Positions 9,066 to 17,861 of a DNA stretch of 64,000 bases are shown here, piece after piece. How positions within the stretch are numbered: position 1 is the first letter of the stretch; each line of letters begins with the position of its first letter. The stretch is from positions 144,192 to 208,191 of the forward strand of contig CAJYPV010000020.1 in assembly GCA_913776825.1 (NCBI GenBank). Direction: 5' to 3'. The stretch is from Burkholderiaceae bacterium. Its GTDB lineage: Bacteria > Pseudomonadota > Gammaproteobacteria > Burkholderiales > Burkholderiaceae_C. A program made the translations under genes and the position numbers. Below the pieces are notes generated by a model that made no database searches, was not told the origin of the DNA, and worked only from the letters and a program-made list of their open reading frames with translations.

Positions 9066-10079
9066 TCAGGGTGAGGAGGCGGGCTTCGCGCCTCGCCGGG
9101 CGACGCCGTCCCGGTCGTTGCCCAGCGCGGGCGCATCGTCCGCCACCAGCTCGACGATGCGCGCGGACGTCAGCCCCGCATGGCACCAGCCGAGCGCCCG
9201 GTGGCTCATGCGCACCAGACCATGGTGCAACGGGCCGTCACCACGCCCCTGCGCGAGGGTCACGTCATGCCCCAGCGCCTTCAGCTTGTCCGCGAATGCC
9301 TGCTGGTAGACGAACGGTGTGTTGCCGTCCTGCGGATCGCCGATGAGGATGATGCGCCGCGTCGGACTGGCTGCGACCGTGTCCGTGTGATCGGTGACGT
9401 TGTAGATGCCGCACTGGTGGGTGACATCGCAGCCATCCCAGGTCCTGCCGGACCGCTCGGCCGCATCACGTGCCCGTGCCAGCGCATCGAAGGGGCCGGA
9501 ACTGGCCACGGCGCAAGCCACATCGGTGCGGCCCAGCGTCAGCAGCGCGCCGACGGTGGCCGCACCACCGGACTGGCCTCCCAGATGGACCTGCTCCAGC
9601 CCATACCGCTGCTTGATCGCGTCCACCGCCGCATTCATCGACAGGTATTCCTTGCGTCCGCGTCGATCGTTGTGGCGACCCGATGAGCCATACACGCCGG
9701 GTCGAGCCACCAGGATGTAGGGCAGCTGATTCGCCCGCGCCGCCACCTCCGACTCCCGCCGCAGCACGGCGGCATGGTTGTTGTCGTAGCTGACGACCTT
9801 CACGCCATCGAGCTTGTCACCATGAAAGTAGAAGGCCGCCACCTTGGCGCCCACCACATTGGCAGACGGAAAGTAGCGGATGCATTCCGTGCCCAGCGCA
9901 TGGCTCACCCACACCGCGTCACGGGTCGCCTCGCAGGCTTCCCGCGTGGTCGTCTTGCCGCCGCGCAGCTCGCTGAGCGAGAACTCTTCGTCGTCATCCA
10001 GAGCGGCGGCCGGAGCGAGGGCCGCCGTCATCAGTCCACCGGCGACCAGCGCCCACTTCATTTGATCGACTGCACGCAC
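9066..10079 (-). CDS. Secreted alpha/beta-fold serine hydrolase
   Basis: Exported protein of about 337 residues with signal peptide MKWALVAGGLMTAALAPAAA. The catalytic nucleophile is the Ser of LGGQSGGAATVG; a later Asp in LIGDPQDGNTP and a His in GPLHHGLVRMSH complete a plausible triad. FYFHGDKLDG resembles the oxyanion-hole HG strand of prolyl-oligopeptidase or dienelactone-hydrolase-like proteins. Four or more cysteines suggest disulfides in the periplasm or outside. The start could be GTG 10079 (GGGAG upstream) or the internal ATG at 10061, which gives a tidier signal peptide. Esterase or peptidase activity is inferred; the substrate is unknown. Confidence 0.8.
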   Translation of the reverse strand: MRAVDQMKWALVAGGLMTAALAPAAALDDDEEFSLSELRGGKTTTREACEATRDAVWVSHALGTECIRYFPSANVVGAKVAAFYFHGDKLDGVKVVSYDNNHAAVLRRESEVAARANQLPYILVARPGVYGSSGRHNDRRGRKEYLSMNAAVDAIKQRYGLEQVHLGGQSGGAATVGALLTLGRTDVACAVASSGPFDALARARDAAERSGRTWDGCDVTHQCGIYNVTDHTDTVAASPTRRIILIGDPQDGNTPFVYQQAFADKLKALGHDVTLAQGRGDGPLHHGLVRMSHRALGWCHAGLTSARIVELVADDAPALGNDRDGVARRGAKPASSP

Positions 10080-10215
10080 GGAGCGGTCTCCCAGGTCAGG
10101 GCCAACCGCGCGACGCCATGGCAGGCGGGCCGCAGATGGCGCCCCAAAAAAACATCGTCCGACACCCCACCGACGCTCGGTGACGCATGGGACGATGTCG
10201 GTGATCGGATCCAGC

Positions 10216-10243
10216 CCGGGCCGTCACGGTCGTGAGGGCCCGG
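10216..10243 (-). terminator. Hairpin downstream of the CsgG-like gene
   Basis: Stem ccgggcc/ggcccgg (7 bp) extended by tcac/gtga after one mismatch, with a 4-base loop. It begins 12 bases after the stop of the minus-strand CsgG-like gene. No T-run is visible. Confidence 0.45.
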
Positions 10244-10254
10244 CGGATCGCGAT

Positions 10255-11187
10255 TTACTTGGTGCCGGTGGTCGACTTGGTGGTCGTCTTCGGCTTGGCG
10301 GCCGGGGCCGGCTTCTTCGCGGCGGCGGCCGGTGCGGCTTGCTGGTCCACTTCCTTGGATGCGGCGGTCGATCCGCCGGACACGCCCAGGCGGCCACCGG
10401 TTCCCAGACCGCCCTTGACCTGCTGCGCCTTGTAGTTGCGCAGTGCCTTCACCATCTGGTTGAAGGAGTCGGCGAAGGCAGCGGTGATGACCTTGCCGGC
10501 CGGGGTCTTGGCATAAGCGCCACCCGCCACGGCGGTGTTGCCGAACAGGCTGCCACCGAAGAAGCCGAAATCGAAGTTCTTGCCCGTGCCTTCGGCCGCA
10601 GCGATCTGCACGCCGGAGCGGTTGTCCACCAGCAGCAGCGTGGTCGAGGCCTCGTTCTGGCTCATGTTGGCCGCCACGGCGGTGATCAGGCCGATCGCGC
10701 CGGTGCCGATGCCGCCACCGCCGCCGCCGGTCTTGCCGGCGAACTGGATTTCAGGGCTCATCGTGTAGTCGGCGGCCACGATCTGGCCCTGGCCGAAATT
10801 GCTGCCCGAGCGGGTTTCGCCGGACTGCATCAGCGCGCGCTCACGCTCCATGTTGGCGAAGGCCTTGCCGCGCTCCACGATCACGAAGCAATTGCTTTGC
10901 TGAACCATCAGACGCAGCACCGGCAGGGTCGAGCCGAGCTGGCGCTCGCGCATCTGCGACCACCACGGCGCCTGCGGGTCTTCGAACAGGGCCAGCGTGC
11001 CCAGGGTCTCATCGCAATGCTCGAGCTTGCTGTTCTGGTTCTCCGCCTGCGCACCGCCGGCGGCGCCGGACACGGTGCCCTTGTTTTCACCCATGGTCGG
11101 GGCAGTGGCCAGGCAGCCGGCCAGCAGCAGCGGCGACAGCACCAGGGCGGACTTCAGCACGGAACGTGCAATGTGTTGAGCAGGCAT
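10255..11187 (-). CDS. CsgG/HfaB-family lipoprotein
   Basis: Lipoprotein of 310 residues with signal and lipobox LLLAGC near residue 25. The body has the pattern of CsgG-type proteins: LPVLRLMVQQSNCFVIVERGKAF, then ADYTMSPEIQF, then LLLVDNRSGVQIAAAEGTG and a C-terminal helix region. CsgG itself forms the outer-membrane curli export pore. Many CsgG-domain lipoproteins outside curli loci have unknown envelope functions, and no csgA/B/E/F genes are here. The tail after about residue 265 is a Lys/Ala/Thr/Pro low-complexity extension. It is followed by a hairpin and preceded by a small secreted-protein gene 74 bases upstream on the same strand, so the two are likely one operon. Confidence 0.85.
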   Translation of the reverse strand: MPAQHIARSVLKSALVLSPLLLAGCLATAPTMGENKGTVSGAAGGAQAENQNSKLEHCDETLGTLALFEDPQAPWWSQMRERQLGSTLPVLRLMVQQSNCFVIVERGKAFANMERERALMQSGETRSGSNFGQGQIVAADYTMSPEIQFAGKTGGGGGGIGTGAIGLITAVAANMSQNEASTTLLLVDNRSGVQIAAAEGTGKNFDFGFFGGSLFGNTAVAGGAYAKTPAGKVITAAFADSFNQMVKALRNYKAQQVKGGLGTGGRLGVSGGSTAASKEVDQQAAPAAAAKKPAPAAKPKTTTKSTTGTK

Positions 11188-11261
11188 GGATTCCTCCGAA
11201 ATTGTTCTCGTGAACAGGCAAAGACGGCCCGGTGGCGTCGTCGACGCACCGAGGCAGACAT

Positions 11262-11660
11262 TCAGGGGGCGGGCGTGGCCGGCGCGATGCCGTAATAGCC
11301 GCCGACGACTTGGGGATAGGGATTACCGATCCAGATGCTGGTGCCGAAGACATCGGCGCAGCCGCCCCAGGCGACCTCCGACGATTGCACCTGACCGTTG
11401 CCCGATTGGGCATACACGGTGACCGTGCTGTCCGACGGGCCGATGCTGTAGCAGACACGGGCCCAGACCGGGCGCGGCGCCCCGGTGAGCACCGAGGCGG
11501 TGGATTCCACCTCGCCATCGGACACCTTGGCCATCCACTTGGTCCCGTAGGAGGGACCGGGGTTGTAGGTGAACACATAGGGCACCTGGGCCATCGCGGA
11601 GAGGGACATGCCCATCGCCGTCAACCACAGACCCGAAGCCGCCAGCCATTTGGCCTTCAT
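11262..11660 (-). CDS. Small secreted protein, unknown
   Basis: Protein of 132 residues starting MKAKWLAASGLWLTAMGMSLSAMAQ, a clear Sec signal cleaved after AMA. The mature part is Tyr/Gly/Pro-rich (VPYVFTYNPGPSYGTKWM, WIGNPYPQVVGGYYGIAP) with two cysteines. I recognise no family. The ATG at 11660 is preferred over an upstream start at 11696 because the signal peptide begins there. It precedes the CsgG-like lipoprotein gene on the same strand, so it may be a partner or client of that lipoprotein. This is inference from adjacency only. Confidence 0.7.
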   Translation of the reverse strand: MKAKWLAASGLWLTAMGMSLSAMAQVPYVFTYNPGPSYGTKWMAKVSDGEVESTASVLTGAPRPVWARVCYSIGPSDSTVTVYAQSGNGQVQSSEVAWGGCADVFGTSIWIGNPYPQVVGGYYGIAPATPAP

Positions 11661-11903
11661 CTCGTTTCCCTCTACACGCTGCGTGATGTGCCTCACCTGA
11701 AGAAGATCTTAGGACGGCTGACACACGCCATTGACGGAAGATACCGATCCCTACAGGGCGATGCGCCAACAATCACACGCGTTGCCTCGTTCCGACGATC
11801 GGCTGTCCGGCGCGGGTGGCGTGAAGTCCATCCGGTGCGCATGCTCGTGAATCGGCACACGTCACCAGGCCCGAGGACTTCCCGCCACGCCCGGACGTTG
11901 CGG

Positions 11904-11952
11904 AAGGAGCCGCCGCTGCGCCGCCCCGTGGCGGCCCTGCGGCGGGCTCCTT
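11904..11952. other. Large nested hairpin
   Basis: Outer arms aaggagcc/ggctcctt, middle gccgc/gcggc with a single G bulge, and inner gccgcc/ggcggc around a 4-base ccgt loop form one long GC-rich hairpin. It is isolated from any gene end, so a terminator role is not obvious. Confidence 0.5.
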
Positions 11953-12044
11953 GGCTCGCGCAGACCGCCGCGAGCCGACGGCAGTGTGGTGGCGGCCTGC
12001 ACCCCGGTCAAATGACGTAAGCCACATCGTGGTGCGAACACCGC

Positions 12045-12073
12045 GCCGCGACGTGGCTCCGACACGTCGCGGC
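12045..12073. other. Perfect 11-bp hairpin
   Basis: Arms gccgcgacgtg and cacgtcgcggc are exact reverse complements around a 7-base loop, gctccga. It lies in the same gene-free stretch about 90 bases after the previous hairpin and about 200 bases from the nearest gene end (12276). Possibly a structured transcript or a bidirectional terminator. Confidence 0.5.
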
Positions 12074-12275
12074 CGGGCGCTCACCCGGTCTCCGATGCGG
12101 CCGTCGACACGCGTCTGCGTCATCGCCGTGCTGGGGTGCCTGCCGCCAAGGTTTCGCAGGTTGCCACCGAAGGCCGCGGGCGGCGCTCCCACCAACGGGG
12201 GAATCGAAGAGGGGTCCTAGGGGGGCAGGGTCGCCAGCGAGGCCGCGGCGACGAGGAGGCTCGCGTCGCCGGACG

Positions 12276-13421
12276 TCAGCCGCGCCAGGCCGTGACCGTG
12301 TCGTCCGGGCCGGGCTCGCAGTGGGCGTCGAGCGGCTGCCAGCCGCGCCGCACCACCAGCCGGTCGGAGGTGGCGCAGAGCTCGACGCGGGACGCGTCGG
12401 GGATCAGGCGGGGGACGAACTGCTCCAGCGCAGCCGGCGTCGAGACTCGCATCTGCAACGCATAGAGGTCATCGATTGGATGGTCGTCCAGATGGATCAG
12501 CGGCACGAACTGCGCCGCGAACATCAGCCCGTGCGACGGAATCCGGACCGGCGCCGGCGCATAGCCGAGCGCCGCCAGCTGACGCTGGGCCACCGCACGA
12601 GCGGTGCCATCGCCCACCGCCGACGGCTGGGCGGCATGGACCGAGTCGGCGTTGCTGGCGTTGCTGGCAGTACTGGCGATGCCGCCGGTGTCAGCGCCGT
12701 CGGCTGAATCGGGCCTCGCTGCCGCGGTGCCGTCGGCCCTCGGGTCGTACCAGGCGCGAGCCATCATCTCGGCCACCCACTGATTGCAATTCTGATAACG
12801 CGTGCTGTAGGTGAAGGCGTTGGCGCTGTAGCGCGAGGCAAGCAGCGCCAGAGCGGTTCGGTTGTCCAGCGCGGCCGTGGCGAGCTGCTGAGCCGGATGC
12901 GCTGGCAGCAGCACCATCGACAGCCGCGTGGGCGCCACCGAGCCGGCGCTGAGCAGGAAGCCGGTCAGGCCCTGATCGAACAGGCGAGGGCGCGATTCAT
13001 CGCAGGCGTAATAGAGCTGCCGCACCGACCAGGCGCCCTGGGGGCTGTCGCGCAGCGCCAGGCCGGCATGGGAATAGCGGATGTCGAACCGATCCAGATC
13101 GGTCCCTGAGCGCGACACCAGCGCCACGGCCGCGTCCTGCTGCTGCAGCACCCGCTTGACCTCGGCGACCAGCCGAAGCTGGCGATCCTGCTCGGCGGCA
13201 TTCAGATCGGCCGGACGATCACAGAAGACCGCCGCCTGCGCGCTCAGGCCGAGGGCGATCAGCAGCCCACCGAGGCCCCAGCGGAGGCCGGGCCACGTGT
13301 GCGGTCCATCGGAGTCGGACGAGTCGGACGAAGCGGACGCGGCGAGTCGCGGCAATGCCGACGTCGCCTGACGGGCGGTCAGCGACGCGGACGCCCTCGC
13401 GGCGCCCGAGGCCAGGCTCAC
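12276..13421 (-). CDS. DUF2145 protein with permuted-papain-like His and Cys motifs
   Basis: Protein of 381 residues. A long Ala/Ser-rich N terminus precedes a hydrophobic export segment (about 44-63, WPGLRWGLGGLLIALGLSAQ) and mature part VFCDRPADL. The body matches my memory of DUF2145. RYSHAGLALRD (His118) is followed about 95 residues later by YQNCNQWVAEMMA (Cys212). This His-before-Cys order is what circularly permuted NlpC/P60 amidases show, so a cysteine hydrolase fold is plausible. A Thr/Ala/Asp-rich insert lies at about 225-275. The start is GTG 13421, overlapping the upstream stop as GTGA; no ATG fits. The open frame continues further upstream but reads as low-quality sequence there. 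Confidence 0.8.
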   Translation of the reverse strand: MSLASGAARASASLTARQATSALPRLAASASSDSSDSDGPHTWPGLRWGLGGLLIALGLSAQAAVFCDRPADLNAAEQDRQLRLVAEVKRVLQQQDAAVALVSRSGTDLDRFDIRYSHAGLALRDSPQGAWSVRQLYYACDESRPRLFDQGLTGFLLSAGSVAPTRLSMVLLPAHPAQQLATAALDNRTALALLASRYSANAFTYSTRYQNCNQWVAEMMARAWYDPRADGTAAARPDSADGADTGGIASTASNASNADSVHAAQPSAVGDGTARAVAQRQLAALGYAPAPVRIPSHGLMFAAQFVPLIHLDDHPIDDLYALQMRVSTPAALEQFVPRLIPDASRVELCATSDRLVVRRGWQPLDAHCEPGPDDTVTAWRG

Positions 13422-13894
13422 AGGGTGACCGGATGCGATTGCAATTCGCGGTGCCAGTCGTCGTGCAGCACGAGGAAGAAGGGCTCGCGGTTCTCGGCAC
13501 GGGCGAATTCGAAACCGTAGTCGCGCTGGGCAGCCATGACGCGATCGCCGGCCTGCAGCGGTCGACCGCCCATAGCTCGGCTGGGCACCAGCAGGTTGAA
13601 TTCGGCGCCGAGGGCGGCGTCGGTGGAGCGCAACTGCAGCCGTGTGGTGTCGGGACGACCGGCCACCGGGGCCGCGGCGATCACCTGGTATTCGCCCTGG
13701 GCGACCTTCTTGTCCTTGCTGGAGCTGTTGCTGGAGCCTTCCAGCGAATCGGACACGCTGCCCGACGACGCCGACCCGGCGCTGGACGCGGAGGACGCGA
13801 TGCTTTCTGCGAGCGCCGGTACGCACCAGGCCATCAGCGAGCTCGCGACGGTGGCGGACATCAGCAGCGGAACGAAGCGGGGACGAATGCGCAT
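13418..13894 (-). CDS. Secreted protein of unknown function, coupled to DUF2145 gene
   Basis: Protein of 158 residues beginning MRIRPRFVPLLMSATVASSLMAWCVPALA, a convincing signal peptide. A Ser-rich linker (about 31-60) follows, then a folded part with GEYQVIAAAPVAGRPDTTRLQLRSTDAALGAEFNLLVPSRAMGG and a C-terminal FFLVLHDDWHRELQSHPVTL. I do not recognise a family. The TGA stop overlaps the GTG start of the DUF2145 gene, so the two products are made from one transcript and probably work together in the envelope. The start at 13894 is set by the signal peptide. Confidence 0.75.
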   Translation of the reverse strand: MRIRPRFVPLLMSATVASSLMAWCVPALAESIASSASSAGSASSGSVSDSLEGSSNSSSKDKKVAQGEYQVIAAAPVAGRPDTTRLQLRSTDAALGAEFNLLVPSRAMGGRPLQAGDRVMAAQRDYGFEFARAENREPFFLVLHDDWHRELQSHPVTL

Positions 13895-14313
13895 GGGAGC
13901 ACCGAAGCAAAAAAGGGAACGACGGAAGGACGACACGCCTCGATTGCGGGATCTCGCCGCAGAGGACGAGACGCTCGGGACGATCGTCCGGGGCTGGCCG
14001 ACCGCACGCGGTGCGCGGCCGGTCGCAAGGGTATACCAGCAGGGGTGGGGCAGGCGGGAACAAAGTGTGAAGCGATCCACAGGTGGCGACGTGTGGTGCG
14101 ACGCGTGGCGAGACGTTTGGTGAGACGCGTGGCGAGACGCGTGCGGCGACGTCTGCTAGCACGTCGATGTCGCCGTTCCATCGTCAGCTTGTGTGATTCG
14201 CGGACGGTCCGGGATGAGCAAGATCCATCTGTCGCGTTGCGCGCCGACGGTGCGTGGGCGAGGGGCTGACCGGTGGCGGCTCATCGGGGCAGCGATTCAT
14301 CGCGGGGATCGAC
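13895..14313. promoter_or_regulatory. Divergent intergenic region
   Basis: This 419-base region separates the minus-strand DUF2145 pair from the plus-strand lipoprotein gene and must contain both promoters. I see no confident -35/-10 pair. It includes an imperfect tandem repeat at 14083-14155, listed separately. Confidence 0.4.
14083..14155. repeat. Imperfect 10-11-bp tandem repeat
   Basis: Variants of gtggcgagacgc recur about six times, and acgcgtggcgagacg occurs twice. The array sits upstream of the lipoprotein gene and could be slippage-prone. Confidence 0.55.
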
Positions 14314-16296
14314 ATGGTCATGGACAGGGGATCGACGACGGCCACACCTCGTGGCGGATGGCGGCGCATCGCCGTCGGTGCGTCGGGCTTCGCGCGGCTG
14401 GCCGCATGGGGCATGCTTGGCGCGCTGAGCGCCTGCAGCAGTTGGGTGCAGCCGGTGCCGATACCCAGCGATCAGGGCTACTTCGCCCGCGGCGGGGTGA
14501 TCGGACGCAGCACGACGGCCGGTGCGCCGGCGGGACAGCCGGCATCCGGCGCGCAAGCCGAGCGGCGCACGTCCGAGGAACCAGCGCGGTGCCGCATCCG
14601 CACCCGCGCAGACCGCGACCCGGCCTGTTTCGCCGATGAGCTCGGCATCGAAATGGATGTGCAGGAGACACGCCGCCGCTTGCTGATGACGCAGGCCAGC
14701 GAGGCCGTCAACCTGCAATCGCTCTACAACACGATGGTCTATCCCTTCGGCGCCGTGGCGGTCTATGAAAAGCTGCGCGGCGCGCCGAATCACAAGCTGC
14801 TGTTGCCCGCCGTGGCCGGCACCGCGATCTACGCGATGCTGAATGCGCGCATTCCCGACAGCGACAAGCTTTATCTGCAGACGAGCGCGGAACTCCAATG
14901 CAGCTTGATGTGGCACGGGCAGTGGTTGTATCTGGATCAGGAGATCAACGACACGAGTGCGCCCGCGGCCAGCTCCGTGACTTCGCTCGGTCTGCCTGAC
15001 GGAAATGGGTCGGTGGCGAGTCGCAGCGTCGCCGGCGCAAGCCCCGCAAGTCTCGCAAGCCCTGCAACTCCCGCAACTCCCGCGAGCCCTGCAATTGCCG
15101 CAAAGGCAGCAAACGCTTCAAGCGCCGCAAGTGCCGCAAGTGCCGCAAGCGCTGTAAGTGCCGCAGGCGCAGCAAAGTCAGTGGGTGCGCCGATCGCCAC
15201 CGCGGACGCTCGGGGCCTGACGACCACGTCGTCCACTGTGGTGACGGAGACCCTCACGCAGACCACCACGCCGCCCACGCTGGAGACAGGGGCGATGGGC
15301 GCTGGCACGACGACGCGACGCACCTCGGTCACGACACAACGTTTCGAGAGCGTGAAGGCGACGCGGACGTCGGGCGATCGCGCGACATCCCGCACGGCCG
15401 CATCGGATCGCAAGCTGGCGTCGGTGTGCGACCCCGACCAGGAGGTTCCGGCGCCCGCGTCGGGCGCGCCCAACCTGACGCGTGACCTGCTTGCGCTGGA
15501 AACCGCGTTGACCCATTTCCGCCGCGAGCGCGCCTGCCTGCGATTGAGCGGGAAGGCCGGCTCGCCGGGCGCGCCCGGGGCGCTGGAGCGGGTGAAGACC
15601 GGCGGCGGCAGCGCCGGCAAGGACACCCGCGCGCTGTTGGCGCAGCGACTGGAACAGCAAAGCGCCACCGCGAGCCTGACGCTCATTCAACTGCGCGCCC
15701 TGCGCGACGACATCGCCGCAGCCGGACAGCAACTGAGCGCCGATGGCGACATCATCATGGCCACCTTGCAGGAGCGCATCGGCAGCAAGCTGCCGGCGCT
15801 GGTCTCGCCGCAGCAGGTGGCCAGGGACATGCTGACCGCCAACCAGTCGCTGGCCAAGGCGCAGGCGGGCGATGGGTCGGCGAGCGTGATGGAACCCGTG
15901 ATGCGCGACGACGCGCTGCAGGGCCTCGACGCCGCCAGCCTGAATCAGGTGGAAGCGCTCAGCCGAGGCGCGGGCACCCATCTCCACGCCGCCTGGACCC
16001 GCGCGCAATCCTGGCTGGATCGGCAGCAACGTCGCCAGACCCAAGTGCTGGCCGCTGCGCAGCGCATGCCGTGCGCGCCGTCGACCGAGGGTCTGATGGG
16101 CGAAGGGCGCAAGCCGGTGCCGGTGAAGTCCGGGTCGACTTCAGGCACCAATGCGACGACGACATCAACGGCGACGGCGACCGGCTCCGGCTCCGGCTCG
16201 GGTGCCGGCGACAGCAGCGCGGCCACGACCGTGGCAGACAGCGGTGCATCAAGCGGCGGGGTGAAGACCGCGCCGCTGCCCCGTGCGTCGAATTGA
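14314..16296 (+). CDS. Large low-complexity lipoprotein, unknown
   Basis: Protein of about 660 residues. The N terminus has a hydrophobic run ending LGALSACSS, a lipobox, so it should be a lipoprotein. Residues about 100-215 look folded (DELGIEMDVQETRRRLLMTQ, YNTMVYPFGAVAVYEKLRGAPNHKLLLP). Then come Ala/Ser/Pro repeats (about 240-290), Thr-rich stretches, a helical region with coiled-coil character (about 400-590) and a Ser/Thr/Gly tail. I do not recognise a family. I chose the ATG at 14314 (MVMDRG) after CGGGG; an upstream in-frame ATG at 14254 is also possible. It starts a three-gene run with the trypsin-SleB and NlpC/P60-like proteins, spaced 8 and 33 bases apart, so a shared envelope role is likely. 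Confidence 0.75.
   Translation: MVMDRGSTTATPRGGWRRIAVGASGFARLAAWGMLGALSACSSWVQPVPIPSDQGYFARGGVIGRSTTAGAPAGQPASGAQAERRTSEEPARCRIRTRADRDPACFADELGIEMDVQETRRRLLMTQASEAVNLQSLYNTMVYPFGAVAVYEKLRGAPNHKLLLPAVAGTAIYAMLNARIPDSDKLYLQTSAELQCSLMWHGQWLYLDQEINDTSAPAASSVTSLGLPDGNGSVASRSVAGASPASLASPATPATPASPAIAAKAANASSAASAASAASAVSAAGAAKSVGAPIATADARGLTTTSSTVVTETLTQTTTPPTLETGAMGAGTTTRRTSVTTQRFESVKATRTSGDRATSRTAASDRKLASVCDPDQEVPAPASGAPNLTRDLLALETALTHFRRERACLRLSGKAGSPGAPGALERVKTGGGSAGKDTRALLAQRLEQQSATASLTLIQLRALRDDIAAAGQQLSADGDIIMATLQERIGSKLPALVSPQQVARDMLTANQSLAKAQAGDGSASVMEPVMRDDALQGLDAASLNQVEALSRGAGTHLHAAWTRAQSWLDRQQRRQTQVLAAAQRMPCAPSTEGLMGEGRKPVPVKSGSTSGTNATTTSTATATGSGSGSGAGDSSAATTVADSGASSGGVKTAPLPRASN
15036..15176 (+). 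repeat. Short tandem repeats coding Ala/Ser/Pro
   Basis: Units related to gccgcaagt, 9 bases long and in frame, repeat through this stretch of the lipoprotein gene and encode runs such as SAASAASAASA. The copies vary in sequence, so the array is old rather than freshly expanded. Confidence 0.6.
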
Positions 16297-16304
16297 GCGA
16301 CACC

Positions 16305-17828
16305 ATGCGTCGACCGATGCCATCCTCGATCCGCGCCAGTGCGTGCTCGCCCCTGCAACGCCTGCAGGCGGCTTTCCGTCTGGCGAGCGACGCCTGGCGC
16401 CGCAGCGACCTGCGGTCATCGCCATCGCCATCGTCGTCGTCGTCAGCTTCACAGACGCCGTGGTTGATCGACCCACCGCCCGACTGGCTGGACACCGAGG
16501 CCCTGACCGCGCTGATGCTGACACTGCCCGGCGCCGATGGCCGCCCCGCGCAATGGCAGGTGGCGGTGCGCGACGGCATTCCGCTGCGGGCCGTGCCGCC
16601 GCAGTGGCGTTGGCCCGGCCTGAGCGAGCCGGTACCGCTGGTGCGGGTGCGTGCGCCGCGTGCACGGGCCCAGTCGCTCGCGCCCGAGCTGCGTCCGTGT
16701 GCGCGTCCCGGGATGGTCGGCACCGCCACGGCGGTGATGCGGTCGGCCGACGGGGGCCAAAGCCGTCTGCTGACCTGCGCCCATGTGGCGATCCCGTCGA
16801 TGGAAGGCGCCTTCGGCGCGGAGGTCGACATCACCCATGCCGATGCGGTGGGCCGCGCCACCGTGATGGACTGGCGCCCCGCGCCCAGCGCCGGTCCGGC
16901 GCATTGCACGATGGATGCGGCGGTGCTGGCGATCGATGACGGCCTGGCCCGCGATCTGCGACGTGACGGGGCGTGGCTGCCCACCGGCGTGGGCGGGCCA
17001 CCGCTGGCGGACATGGCGGTGACCTTGCGCAGTCATCGCTATATCCAGCCCGGTGTGCTGAAGGTGTTCTGGAGCGGACCGGTCGATGTGCCGGGCCTCA
17101 CACCGGGTCAGACGGATTACTTCCTGGATCAGGCGATCGGCTATTGCTGCGCGTCTCGAGGCGGTGATAGCGGCTCGGCGATCTGGGATGCGCAGGATCG
17201 GTTGATGGGCATGCATCTCGCGGGCCTGGACGGTGTGCCGGCGGGCGAGCCGAATGCGATCTACGGCCCGATCGCGCCGGTGCTGGACACCTTCAAGCTG
17301 CGCCCATGGCTGCGCTCCGGCGAGGTGGCGCAGGTCGACGTGGCGGGCGCCAGCACGGTCGTCACGCGAGGCACGACCGGCGGTGCCACGCGCACCGGCA
17401 GCGCGCCATCGGCTGGCGGCGCCTTGAGCGAAGCGGAGATCGTGGCCTGCACGCTGTGGGGTGAAGCCCGCAACCAGGGCGAGGAGGGCCTGCGCGCGGT
17501 GGCCTGCGTCATCGCCAATCGCTGGCGCACCGTGTATCGGCGCCAGCGCAGCGCGCAGGACGTTTGCCTGGATCCCTACCAGTTCAGCTGCTGGCTCAAG
17601 AACGATCCGAATCTGCCGCGCATGCTGGCGGTGGCGCGTCAGCCGGATGCGACGTATCGCACCGCGCTGGCCCTGGCGGATGAGCTGTTGAGCCGCACCC
17701 TGGTGGACATCACCCGCGGCGCGCGGCATTACTACGCCACCAGCTTGCGGCAGCCGCCGAACTGGGCGCGGGGCAAATATCCCTGCGTCGTCATCGGCGA
17801 TCACCTGTTCTTCAACGACATCGCCTGA
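16305..17828 (+). CDS. Trypsin-like protease fused to SleB-type cell wall hydrolase
   Basis: Protein of 507 residues with two enzymatic parts. Residues about 130-320 look like a chymotrypsin-fold serine protease: LLTCAHVAIP gives His160, HCTMDAAVLAIDD gives Asp204 and RGGDSGSAIW gives Ser289, in the right order and context. After a Gly/Thr/Ala linker, residues about 375-505 match the SleB/CwlJ (Hydrolase_2) fold: LSEAEIVACTLWGEARNQGEEGLRAV places the catalytic Glu at 387, and FSCWLK and YYATSL follow as in family members. No clear signal peptide is visible. The start at 16305 is 8 bases after the lipoprotein stop. Peptidoglycan cleavage plus proteolysis in one chain is unusual, and the target is unknown. 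Confidence 0.85.
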   Translation: MRRPMPSSIRASACSPLQRLQAAFRLASDAWRRSDLRSSPSPSSSSSASQTPWLIDPPPDWLDTEALTALMLTLPGADGRPAQWQVAVRDGIPLRAVPPQWRWPGLSEPVPLVRVRAPRARAQSLAPELRPCARPGMVGTATAVMRSADGGQSRLLTCAHVAIPSMEGAFGAEVDITHADAVGRATVMDWRPAPSAGPAHCTMDAAVLAIDDGLARDLRRDGAWLPTGVGGPPLADMAVTLRSHRYIQPGVLKVFWSGPVDVPGLTPGQTDYFLDQAIGYCCASRGGDSGSAIWDAQDRLMGMHLAGLDGVPAGEPNAIYGPIAPVLDTFKLRPWLRSGEVAQVDVAGASTVVTRGTTGGATRTGSAPSAGGALSEAEIVACTLWGEARNQGEEGLRAVACVIANRWRTVYRRQRSAQDVCLDPYQFSCWLKNDPNLPRMLAVARQPDATYRTALALADELLSRTLVDITRGARHYYATSLRQPPNWARGKYPCVVIGDHLFFNDIA

Positions 17829-17861
17829 GCGCGCGGGCGCGCCCCGCAGGAGCAAGTCAGC

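Larger units (their letters stand above)
11661..12275. other. Gene-free stretch with two strong hairpins
   Basis: No open frame here has family-like sequence, signal peptide or good start. The stretch contains two compact inverted repeats, listed separately (11904-11952 and 12045-12073), and should include the promoter of the secreted-protein/CsgG-like operon near 11661-11760. It could hold a small RNA or be the remnant of a lost gene. Confidence 0.5.

Noticed and set aside
13422..14162. N-terminal extension of the DUF2145 frame
   Set aside because: The extension overlaps a better-supported secreted-protein gene in another frame, and the signal segment lies after 13421.
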